Positions 25,101 to 37,100 of a DNA stretch of 64,000 nt are shown piece by piece; within the stretch, counting starts at the first letter, position 1; every line of letters begins with the position of its first letter. The stretch comes from Montifringilla adamsi. Taxonomy: Eukaryota > Chordata > Aves > Passeriformes > Passeridae. Both the position numbers and the translations under genes were made by a program. The notes under the pieces were generated by a model. That model was not told the DNA's origin. It ran no database searches and saw only the letters and a program-made list of their open reading frames with translations. The DNA lies in NCBI GenBank assembly GCA_017590115.1, contig JAGGNK010010225.1:868001-932000 (forward strand), in the 5' to 3' direction.

Positions 25101-28100
25101 TGACAACAGAAGGAAGGATGAAAGGTAGAGAACTCGATGTGATTTTTCACTGAGACATTTTCTTCCTTAAAGAACTTATGTCCATAAAATGACAAACTTT
25201 CTCTGAGTAGCCATTTCTATTGCCAGCTACAGCACCTAGAAATTTTCCTGTAGAAGGTTCCCTGGGAATTGGTAATGCTCTTTTTTTTCTTTTGCTTTCT
25301 AAATTAAAGACTTTAAAAATGTTACCTCTTTGTTCTTGAATTTAGTGTGAAATAATTTTCATATTCTCTTTGATGGCTAGGGTAAACTTGCCAGGCAAGA
25401 TCTTAGCTGTGTTAAAGCAATATGCTTTAGTTTACAAAGCTTTGTGATTTTGAGCTTACAGAATTACTCATTCTCTTTTTCCATTTCAGCTGTCTGAGGA
25501 GAAGAGAGAATTCTGTGACCATATAGCTCTGATAGACCATGTGGCCTTTACGCCTTTACTGGACAGCTACTTTTTCTTTTTTTTTTTCTTTTTTTTTTTA
25601 ACTTCTTCAAATTTTACAAATTAGTTTACAGAGGAAGGGAGTAATAGAATTTTATCTTGACCAGGACTGTTACTTCACTGAGAAGCTGAACTATTTCCAT
25701 TTATTTTTCTGCTGTCCTTAAAATTTTTTGTCATAGTTTTCTACACAATTGAACAGAAGAGGAAGAGGTGGAATAAGCAGAGGCATTATGCTTTGAGTTT
25801 AAAATACTTATGCTCTTTTGATGTATATTCTTATAAGCCAACTTGGAGAATTTGGTCTGGGTGAAAAAGTAGGTGGATGCTGAAATAGTTGGGGAAAAAA
25901 GATGCTACATCTGCTTTAGGAAAGCAATTCAAATCAAATATCACAGTAGTCTGCTTTGGGTTTGTTTTCAGTCAGCTTCTTTTTTGAAGGCTTGGCACTT
26001 GAAAAAACTAAAATGCTAAACTTAAAAGCACTTTGCAAAATTTGCATTAATAATTTTTTTAACAAGTTAAAGTGCCAATAATGGATTAAAAAAAGACAGA
26101 TAAGAGTTAATGAATGTGAGCAGAAATATAACACTAAAAATGGACCTGCCTAGCTACAGTTCTGCTGAAGATATAGGGGTTGTTGTGAGACATGAGAGGA
26201 ATGAGCCAATCACCTGTTGATTTGTTTAAAATGTAGCTACCTATATATACACCCATTAAAGAGATCTCACTGTGTTTAGATAGATCTATATATACTAACA
26301 CCTAGTGTAATGGAACAATGTAATAGGTAAGTATTAATTTCTGCTTAGAACTTACGAAGTCGTAGCCTGAAATCTCTGCCCAGTTCTTGGCAGTGCACCT
26401 GGTAAGATTGCAGAGAGGCCAGAGGACAAGAAGAGCAATAAAAGGTTTAGGCATCAGGGCCTGTGAGGAAACATTAGAGTAACCTGTTTGTTTTCAGACT
26501 AGGGGAAAAAGATAAGGGGTGCACACTTGCCAGTGTCTACATGTGTTTTATACTGAGCAGACTTACTGACTGTTCTCCATGTCTACTGAACACATAAGAA
26601 GTAACCAACTCTTTTTTTTTATGTTGTATTGTTTCCTTTCTAGCATTATAATGCAAGCTTTCTTTGTGTGATAGTGATTTTGTATACCACCCTCATACCA
26701 TCAAATTTGGATGCTGTGTTTCCAGATTGTCTGTACTTCTTTTTCGAAGTACCAAAGAACTTATGTGTGAATATGTAAGTAACATTTGTCAGGCTTCTTA
26801 CTCTCAAATACACCTTAGAAAGAGTGTGTGGATGCAAGCATTTCTCTTATGACTTCTTTAACTGCAAAACAAGGTAGATTTATCCATCTTATTTGAAAAC
26901 ACACGGATACAAATACTTAAAATAGTAATATGCTGCATACTTTAAAAGAGCAGCTGCTCCCATTCTACTTTTAGTTTTTCTTTGGCAGTGTTCCAGTTGA
27001 TGTTTTCTGCTGAAAAGTTATTCTGATCAGGCTGATCTGGTCTTTTGTGTTGGTGCAGGTTTTATTTGTGCTTACTTCTTTCTACAACTGTTTAATATTG
27101 ACTGAAAGGATCATCCAGTCTTCTGTGCAAGTCTAACATGTTTTTTTATGTGCAATTCTGTGACACTCTGCACTGTGTTGTCTGGAAGCTCTTAGCAGGT
27201 TTGGTTTGTTTTTTCTTTTTGTACCACAAAGTAGATATTCCAGAATAAGTGACGGCATGATTTTGTAAAAATCTTAGCAATCCAGGAGTTTGTTTTTCGT
27301 TGGATGTTTGTTTGCTCTGCTGTGCACTGAAGTGCAAACATAAGCAGTCTGATGTTTGCAAAGCAAGGCAAACACAGTAAGGCATCACTAAGAGGTTGAA
27401 ATTGGTGCTAATAGAATGAGTGGCCACCCATCAACCTGCCCCTGGGGATAGTTCCCAAGTCTGCCGGAGAGGGAAAGTGTGAGTTTGGTAGACGGATGTG
27501 GGAGAAGATGGGATTTTTTGGCTAACTGGAGGTTCCCTTGCAAAAGATGGCAGAGCTTGAAGAAAGTGATACATTCAAGAGAGAATGAGACAGAATTCAC
27601 CTCTGATATAAGTCCTGATACTTAAGCAGGTTTAGTTATTTCAGATTTTCTCTGTCACCTTGGGATTTTCTAATAGCTGTACTGCAACTTTCTGTTCATT
27701 CTCTATTTCTTGTAATTGTGATTTTTTCCCAGGATTTTGGTTTTGTTTTAAGTAATGTGTTACTTTCAGTATTGTAGTCAGGGTTGTGAAACTAGATGGT
27801 GGGAGCTTGTAAGAATTTGGCTCCCTGCCCTCCTAAGGATGCAGTTGCAAAAGTCAGCTAGAGGTGTGTGCTTGCTTGGTTTTGGTGCTCAGTTCTTTAG
27901 TGCTGTACTTCTGTATGTAGGAAATGGGGTGAGAGGTGGTCCTTCAGTTGATTTAGGGTGTGTCACAGCCTGAGTTCCCTACTACGGGAGAAGGAAGGAC
28001 TTTGCAGTGATGTGCTGACAGTGGCAACGCTAATACAAAGGTGGTGGTTGTTATCTGGAACAAAAATAAGGGATGCTGTGAAATCAACACCTTCCTAAGA

Positions 28101-31100
28101 GCTGGAATTTTACCTAGAACCATATGTTATCTGTTGTGCTCCCCTTGTAAAGAGAGTGAGAAAGTAGTTGATTGAGTTTCATAGGTTTTTGGAAGACACT
28201 TCATGTGATGTTACCTCATCTGATAACTGCTTCCACTTTTTTGTCCAAATGTCTGTGAATTATTTACAAAACCCAGTAAAGCAAGTCATGTAGAGAGCAA
28301 GTTATTTCTGACCCGTTGCTGATTGTTAAAGCCATGTGAAATTTTCTTTAAGTTATTGGAGTTCTTCCTTGAGAAGATAGTAAAAACAAACATAGGCTAT
28401 AAATGTTGTTAGCCTGCTGGGCAGGGGTACAATAGAGTCTTTGTTCTTTCCCAGTACTTAATTGTAAACTGGGTCATGAAACTATTGTCTTCTGATTTGA
28501 GGAAAGGTAGGAAAATAGGAGCTTTTTAAAAGGACCTTCAACTGGCTTGTGGACGGTGTAGATTGTTTGCTTATTTCTATTTTTCAAATACAGTTAGAAT
28601 AAAGTAAATATTTTGTCTGTAGTCAAAATAATTGTTCTTTGGGGTTACTAAAAGAAGTTGGAAATGGTAATTTCCTTCACACAAAACTTACACTATGCAT
28701 CTCTTGGGGAAGATGGCTAAATCCAGGAGCTGGATTGCAATGGAACATTGTGAAGGAATGAGAAATCGGATTTCACTTGTATTTAAAGAATATTTCAGCA
28801 AGTGTTGTGAGCCCAAGGCTCTTTTTCTGCTGTTATGCTAGTCTCTGGCATACAGCTGACTGTGGTCACTGGAAAACCTTATTTTCCACAAACACACCTT
28901 TTACATCGGTCAGCTGAGTTGTTCCTTAGATCTTATTTAAGTGTGATGTCCTTTGTTCTTTGGGTTCTTCAGTTCTGCACACTGAGTAAGCTACAGCAGT
29001 CAGGTATCCCAGACTTGCTGTGTCAGGATGATGTTTGTAGTTGTTTAACCATTACCTTCACATCCCTTCTGACACAGGACAAGCCACAACAAAATGTATT
29101 GTTAAAATACTTACTATATTGCTAGAACACAGATTATTTACTAGGTTTAAGGGCAGGTGCATGGTGTTAAAAGCATATTCAACTGAATACTCTAGGTGGG
29201 TAACACAAAAGATTTTTCACAGCTGTCTGTCTTCAAGCATGGTTTTAAGTAAAAATAGTATTATTATTAAATTATCACTATTATTCACTCGGGCTCTCCC
29301 CAGTATTTTATTTGGATTGAAATATTTCTTCCAAGAATTCCTGGGATACATACCTTCTTAACACTGTTAACTTTAACAATAGTTCTAGGACCTGTTGGTG
29401 GTTGTCCCTGCTCCCTGTCACTCCCAATTGCATGTGCTCATGACTCTAGGGAATAAGCTAGAAGAGTTCTGTCCAGAAAGCAGGGAGAACTTGTTAATGA
29501 CTGTCTCAGTGCTTAACTAGCCATGAACATAAAAGTTAACTTGCTGTAATGCAAACACCCCCTTCTGTCACAGCAGGACTCAGTCTGAAGCATACAAGGA
29601 AGTTAGGGGCTTTTTCACATCAAACTGTGTTGTCAATTATGCCTTGTAGAAGCATATAAATGAGAATAATGCATGGGTCCTAAGTCTAGTCAAAACCTAG
29701 TAATCAGCAGCAGTAGGGTGATAAAGATTGAGAGAAAATTTACCCTGGGTCAGTTTTTGAAGAAACTTGTAACAGAACAGTAATGGGTGGTGGTTTGGGT
29801 GTTGGGAAGACTGAGATACTAATGTTGGTTTTAGTTCATGTTGAGGTGTAGCCTGCTGTCCTGGTTTAGGGCAAATTTGGGACAAAACCTCTAAGGGGGT
29901 TCCTGTAGAAAGCAGATTCAAGCGGCCTCTCTCCCAACTGGTTCGGGAAAATATTTCCTTGGAGAAAAATGGAAAAAACCCTGTTTATTTAACAGGGAAA
30001 GCATTCACCAGCATAAAAAATGAACAATAGTAAACAACAAAACCTCTTGCTGCTCTGAAGAGGTGATAAATTCAGAAAGTCCTCTTTGTGGGCTGTAGCT
30101 CAGCTCAGTCTGTTATCAGTCCCTGTGGTGCTGGAATGTCCTGGGCCTTGTGGGACACAGGTGTGAGTGAGTTCCTGGTGTTTTGCTGGGTTCTTCAGTC
30201 CAGAGCAGATTTGAACAGTTCCAAGAAAAAGAAAAAACACAGTCCAGGGAACTTTACTGCCTCAGCTAGCCAAAAACTAACTAAAAGCAAAGGAGAGTTC
30301 TCTCTTGCTGTCTGTTCTGCAGACAGCACAGTCCAGGAGCAGGAATGTGAAGGAGTGAATGTGGTTTCAGAAAACAAGCTCTGCGCTTCTTCTCTCCCCA
30401 CCTTTGCTCTCAGAACTGGTCTTAAAGGTGCAAAACTTATTTCTGGGCTAAACAGACAAATGGGTATACAATTCAGCATCATAAAGTCAGCCCAGGACAA
30501 CTGTGTGAAGGAGGCTACACAGTGGCTGAAAGGTCACTGATAAAGCTTTCAACAAGTAAATTAATGCTTTCAGCTAGTTTTTTCCAAAAGACGTGTTTGG
30601 CTCTGCTGTGCTTAGTGAGCTGTTGTTTGTAAAAATGTGGGTTGGGGGAGGAGGAATAAAATCAAGGAGAGAAGAGCAATGTTTAAACTGAAGTGTAAGA
30701 TTGACACAAAGAAGAAATAGATATGACTAAAATTGAAAATTGGAAGAAGCAGAACTGTGCTTTATCTCAGGAAGTGGTTTCTAGCACATGTTCAGCTGCT
30801 GCCCTGAGTTCCTTATGGCTGTTACTAGCTGTCCTCTTTGACTTGCTTCCTATAAGCTGCCCATAAGAAATACATCATTTTCTTGATAAGGAAAGTGCAG
30901 TACTTGTATCAAGTGCTAATGCTTCAGGTTAGTTGCTTGATCTACATCTGGATAATAATTAACAGTAAAGATGAAAATTGTCAGGCATCAGTTATTTGAA
31001 AGTGCAGCATCAAGTTGCTTGTCATCCTTGACTGACTCGGTTTATTGTGGACTACCAAGGTTAGAAGTACAAAAGCAAGAGGCAACGAACTAAAACATGT

Positions 31101-34100
31101 GGGAGCAGGCCCAGATGGGAATGCTGGTGGAAGGTGCAGTGACCTTATATACAGGCCTGCATCATTACTCTTCACAGCATCAGAGAAAACGTTGTGCCTT
31201 TGTGCTGAGAGTGGATGTAGATTAGATATTTTTGCTGAGTGTTGTCCTGTTGGACAATCTGCCTGTAGGTGTACTCCTTAACAGCTACTATGCATAAGGA
31301 TCCCTGTCAGTGTTTTTTTTGTCTCTCACTTGTGCGTTAATTATTCAGCAGATCAAAATCAATCAGGCTTTTCTGTGGATTGTAAAAGTTGCCCAGCTGA
31401 TCTTGTCCTTTAACTGGAAGATTTCTGTCGTTGGCAATGACATAAATTAAGGTATTAAGCACTTTTGTCATAGGCTGTGATGCAGTTGCATCACAATCCA
31501 GACTGTCTTAATTATTCTTTACCCCATGTTGCCTGAGGCAGTGACCTCAAAAGCTAAACAAGGTCGTGTTTAGCTGGGATGAGAGCAGTCAAACAAATTC
31601 AGTGCTACAGGAAGTATTAGTGATTCAGTAGGTGAGGCAACACCCCTGAGTTAATATTTTCCCAGGGCCCCAGACTGGTAAAAGATGCTGCAGCTTGTAT
31701 GACAAGATGTAAAACCAAGATCCTTGGTTAAAGTTTCAGTACAATTCCCAGTAAAAACGAGCATGTTAATTCAGGATTCCTGCTCAAGTTCAAATTTTAA
31801 TGGCTCTGTCCTCTACACATTTGTAATTTCTGTTTTAGTAGAGTCATATGATCCTCTTGCTCCTGCCCTAAACTATTCTTAAGTTGTTGAGAAAGACTGT
31901 GTTCCAGAGGTGCTGACAATGTTTGCAATTGTCAACAGAATGACTTCCAGAAACAATGGTCCATTTTGAGATCTTTTGAAATCAAGGGAATCTTATTTAT
32001 GTAAGAAATGTCAGGTCAAGACTGAAAAGCCTCCAGGATTTCTTTTTTCTTTCTATGTGCAGAATACCTTTTGGCTTGAGTATATATATTTGCAACATGG
32101 TTGAGTATGCTCACACTTACACATTTTTATTTTCCATAGGATTCAAGTGCCCTGTATGTTCAAAATTTGTATCTTCTGATGAAATGGATTTACATCTTGT
32201 GATGTGTTTGACAAAACCAAGGATAACCTACAATGGTAAGAAAGAAGTAAGCTGATAATTATTTATTCATTTTAAACATTGGCGTGATAATAGTCCTTTA
32301 CTTAATAAGATATTCTGGTAATTAGTTTGGTGGTCATAAATTGGGGTTTTTTTTGCTTGTAGTTTGTTTTCTAACTAATTCCTAAGAACTTGGTCTTAAT
32401 ATATCTTTATATACTGCATGCCAATATAATTTGCCCTGTGTTCTGCAAACATAAAATTATTCTTATTTGAATATGTATAGTCATTTTTTTGACCACTAGT
32501 CAGTGTGTGTTTATTGTCCAGTTGAGATATGTGTAGCTTACACATCCTTTCATCTAATGACATCAAGTAGTGAGGTGGGTCGATTGAATCTCCTGGGGAC
32601 TTTATTAAGGACTGTTACTTGACATGCTGTGCATTTGCACATTATTCAAGAAAATTGCATTTTCTGGGAGGAACTAAAGAACTTCTCCTTTTTCATTTGA
32701 TTCCATGTGTGGTACTTCATAAAGACTGATTATGTTTTTGTTATTTTAATCAAACTGGCTAATATTAAATGAATCACCTGTAGTAGCACTCATTTTTTCC
32801 CCTACTACTAAGCTCTCCTTCTAGGCAAGCTTTAATACAAGGCAAACAGGACTTTTGCCACTGAGATCAAACCTTTCTATCACTGTGGCTTAGGCTGACA
32901 GTTCTATGGCGAGCACACAAAAAGGCTTGAGGAAACAAGGAATTAGAAAGTCTTGCTGAAATTTTAGTGCCTGCTTTGGCAGAAAATCTTACAGCGCATC
33001 TTCAGTGAGGTTATTGTTCACCAGTCATCAGATGTCAGAATAGAATGCAGTTAGAAATTGTAGAGAGGAGAGGGAGCTGGACTTTTTTTGCATGTGAACA
33101 GCAAGAAGCTGAAAGATGGTGCTCACAAGTTACATCAGGGAAAAATCTGATTCAGTGTTAAGTAGAAATGTGACATAATGGGGGGAGTGGGGGGGTCAAA
33201 GCACTTGAAGAGGTTGTGCAACCTCCATCCTTGAGCAATTTAGTCTAACTTGGTCATGCTTTCAGTGAGGGGCTGGACCAGAAGACCACCAGAGGTCCCT
33301 TCCAACATAGGTTATTTACTACATAAATAACCTGCAATGTCATGGGCCCTTTGGCCCTCCAGGTACCTTCCTGTTAGGGTGTTCTACACTGGGCCATTTT
33401 ATTGAAACAAGTCTTGGGGAATTGCTGGGCCCATCTTATTTTTTGGGTAGCATAATGCTATCCAATACTACTGGCCCTTAATTGCAAAAATAATTTGAAA
33501 TCATGTGCTTAGAGTTGTGAAATCCATTTGAAAGCACAGTACTTAGGAAAAGTAAATATTTCTTTTTTCTTCCTGGTGTTACCACACATATATTTGAGAA
33601 GGTTGACTTCATCTAACAAAGAGGGCTTTTTTTCTCTTTATTTTTCCTTCTTAAATTCGGGTCTGAGCATTTTCCAAGATAAGGTGTGTACTGAGGGATG
33701 TTGGACATTGGAGAGAGAAGCACGCTAGTCACCCCAGTCAGGGCAGGAAAATGCACTTGGGATCAGTTAGGGTGGAGCAGGGGAGGCAGACTGGCAGAGA
33801 ACAAGCTCTGGCACTAATCCATCTGATGGGGTGTGCACAAATTTGACTGACTGAAATCCCTTTCCCCTGCTGCTTCCTACATGTCCATACGAGTGCACTC
33901 GGCTGACCAACTTTTGTTTGAAGATATGGCAATTACATACTGTAACCTCTCGGTATCATTTATGATGTTTGAATCAAGCGGTGCCGTATTCAGACTCCTT
34001 TTTCCTTCTTGCATTGTTTCAGCTTTCACTGCTGGTTGGAGTTCCTTTGGGCCATCTTGTTACCTTTGCAGAGTTTAAGTCAACAAAAGAGCAGAAGTAA

Positions 34101-37100
34101 AACCTGTGAGTGGCAGCTGAAGCCACTCTGGATAATCTGCAGCATGACAAAAGCGCTTGTGGGCAATGCAATATGAGTTAACAGCAGCATGTCACCTCTT
34201 GGCTTAGGAGTGTGTCTGCTGTACAGTGAGCCTCAGAAACTGATTCTAGGAAATGGTTATGCAAGTGTGAAGTAAGGAAACTATCAAATTAGGCAGGCTG
34301 GTTTGAGAGAGATACTTAGAAGTATGGTCTCATTTTCATAAACAGTTCAGAGAAGTGTGCATTGATCCTTGTGGCTCCAGTTGGTTAACTCCTGGAGTCA
34401 TGGACTAAGTCTGAAATTATAGCCTGTAGCTGGCTATTTAAATTACTGCAGCATGAAGAAGTTGAGGATATGGCTTCTGAGTTGTGCAGGGCTCAGTTGT
34501 TACCTTGTGTTATAATTGTGGTCCCTTTAATGAGGCTAATGAAAAAAATTAACTAACAGATTGGTAACTTAATGCTGCCATGATTTCAGGCCCAGACCTG
34601 CATATGAATGTCTATATGCATGCATTTTTTTCTTGTCTGTTTTGCTATTTGTCATCATGAGATCAGTGATGAATCGGCCTTTTTGCCACAGGCCAAGGGC
34701 ATCTCAAGTTTTGCTTGAGAGAAGAAAAGATGCTGCTGTCAACTTTTGATACCTGCTTCCTAAATGGAAGGCATCTCTTTATGCTTTACTTTCTCATGCC
34801 ATATATACTAGAATAGAGCCAACCAGGCATCATTTGCTTGTTGGTCACTGATATTTCCCAGTCCTATTATCACTAGAAGGGAAAATATATTTTTTATTTT
34901 CTTCCTTTTTTTCTCCTCACCTTATTTTGTCTCTGAGTTTTGTGTTGCAAGTAGTTGAAGGGAGCCTTAGACTTTGCAGGTGCAGAAATATTTAGAGATT
35001 GAGCAGTTGGATTGAACTGTGCTTATGTCTAGTTCTGTTCTAAATGTCTTTCCTCATGGTACTGTAAATGTATTAGTTGTTCTTTCTAAGAAACACCAGG
35101 GAGCAAATTGTATATATTTTGTCATTTTGAGAAGACAAACCTTTCTTTTTGAATATGAGTCTGAGGCATACAGTCTCCCCCAGAAAAATGTTACAAGACT
35201 GCTTAGCTGTGATTTGAAGTTTAAATAAATTAATGAGTCCTCCCAGCCAATCTCTAATTGCTTTCTGAGCTACCTTTGTGCATTGCATTTGGCAGTTGAA
35301 AGGGTCAGTGAACTGCAAACTCGGGCAGCTGTCTGATTTACATGTGTTTTCTGAAAGAGTGGTCACAAAATTGTCTCAGTTCTATGCTGGAAGTTGTGCT
35401 GATTTTCATATAAATATATCAGTACATTTTATTAGCCTTATTCTTTCAAAATCATGTGACTTGCCTGCAACAGAGATCTCATTGCTGACTGAATTAGGCA
35501 TTTTAAAAGAGCTCTTTCTTTTTTTCTGTGGAACTTTGTTCCACATTCCTTCAACTACTTGTGGTGTTCACACATGAACCAATATCTAGGCATTTTTATA
35601 CAAAAGCTGGTTAAATGAATGGTATTGTGCAGAAAACATCACGGTGTTTGGTGATGTTTTCTTTAAAAACCTTTCCTAGCAATTAGCAAATGCTGTTACT
35701 TGCTGAGTTGTTGAGGCGGCAGAGTAGGTCCCATGCACAGGTTAACCACAGGTTGCCAAAAGCCAGTTTTTGAAGAAAGTGGATTACTTGCTAGTTGATA
35801 GGGTCTTTTTATTTTTTTTTTAAAGACTGCTAAAATATTGTGTAGCCAGATCAATTCCTTTGAGCTTCTCCAGGGTGTTAAATGAGGCCTCTTGTATCAT
35901 CTTGTTCAAATTTGTCATAGTGACAAGCAGGGAGCCCACTTAGGATCTGCTCTGTGAAAGGTGTTGCTTAAATTGTAGCCCTGTGTTTTGGTCAGGTACA
36001 GGCATTTATGTAAATTTCCTCAGTGCTTTGGAAGCAACTTACCTTAAACTCCTTGCTGATGATTACAGGTGCCTTGTAAAGTTTAGATTTTGAATACAAT
36101 TATTGCTTATTTTGTGTTTTTGCATTATTGACACAGCTTTTTTCACTGGAAGATGTTTTATAAAAAATTGAGGAGACACAAGAGAGACTTGTGACTTTAG
36201 ATGCTTTGCAACAAACATACCAAATATCCTCTGATGAAACCCTGCAGTTGGTTCTGAAATAATTCTGGTTTTCATTTTTAAATTCTTCTGTTTGTTTCTC
36301 AGCACACTTTGTGAGACTCCATTAGTTTTATTATCATTAGAGGGCCCTTCAGAGGGCAGGGAGAGCAGCCTGGCACCTGGCCAGCTGGGGCAGCCAGTGA
36401 CCCTGGAGGGCTGGGGAGAGCCAGTCAGCTCACTAGACTGGTTGGCTGGCCTGGCGAGCCGGCCTGTCCTCTTTCAAAAGTTTTGATTGAATTAGCACAT
36501 TCCTGTGGAATATTTTGGGTTTCATCAAGTCAGCACTTTGTCGGAATGGTGTTCTACTGGAAACTTTCTAAGCCAATCTCCTCAGAGCTGCTCGCTCGGG
36601 GTGGTTCTGCTTTGACATCAGTGCTGCTCTTGCTCAGACTACTCTGCATTTAATTCACATGTGGCAGCGGGTCTGACTGTTGACCAACGTATTTACTCAG
36701 GTTCATTTTAAGGGGAAAAAGCTTTCACTGGTGTAATTTAGAGAGGAACAATGTTGAGACATCCAGTGCATGAACTGCTGAAGGTTTTTTCCTTACTTGA
36801 AGTAAGGACTTTGTAATTTTTCTGTTTAAGTTACAATAAGGGAATTTTATAGACCTATTATATTAAAAAACAGCAGGAGATCCGACATCACAGATAGCAG
36901 GGATTACAGATATGATTTTATATTGAGAGTTATTCAATTTCTTTGAAATGGAGAATTACTATGTGGAAAACTGTTACAAACAGAATATTAAAAATTAAGG
37001 TATGTGTACCAGAAGGAAAAACAGGAGTGGAACTCAATGTGCTCTTCCTCTCTGGCAATGTACTTTGCTTTCTGGGGTGTTTGCATCACCAGGCACAAAT

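Larger units (their letters stand above)
1594..32139 (+). other. ZNRF2: ZNRF2 intron 1 (30.5 kb)
   Basis: Bounded by the donor GAG|GTAAGG and the acceptor TTTTCCATAG|GATTC. It is mostly AT-rich unique sequence. Short open frames inside it (the longest about 160 codons, at 7747-8229) show no recognisable domains and are best explained as chance. Contents I can name are listed separately: the CA/TA microsatellite near 2.55 kb, an A-rich and a TTTG tract flanking a CpG-rich patch at 14.6 kb, a telomere-like tract at 16.25 kb, a palindrome at 20.9 kb, a 26-T run at 22.1 kb, a solo LTR at 29.86-30.50 kb and a palindrome at 31.48 kb. Confidence 0.85.

Noticed and set aside
30088..30540. 150-codon open frame on the + strand
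   Set aside because: Almost wholly inside the solo LTR; LTRs do not normally encode protein, and the frame runs past the LTR end.
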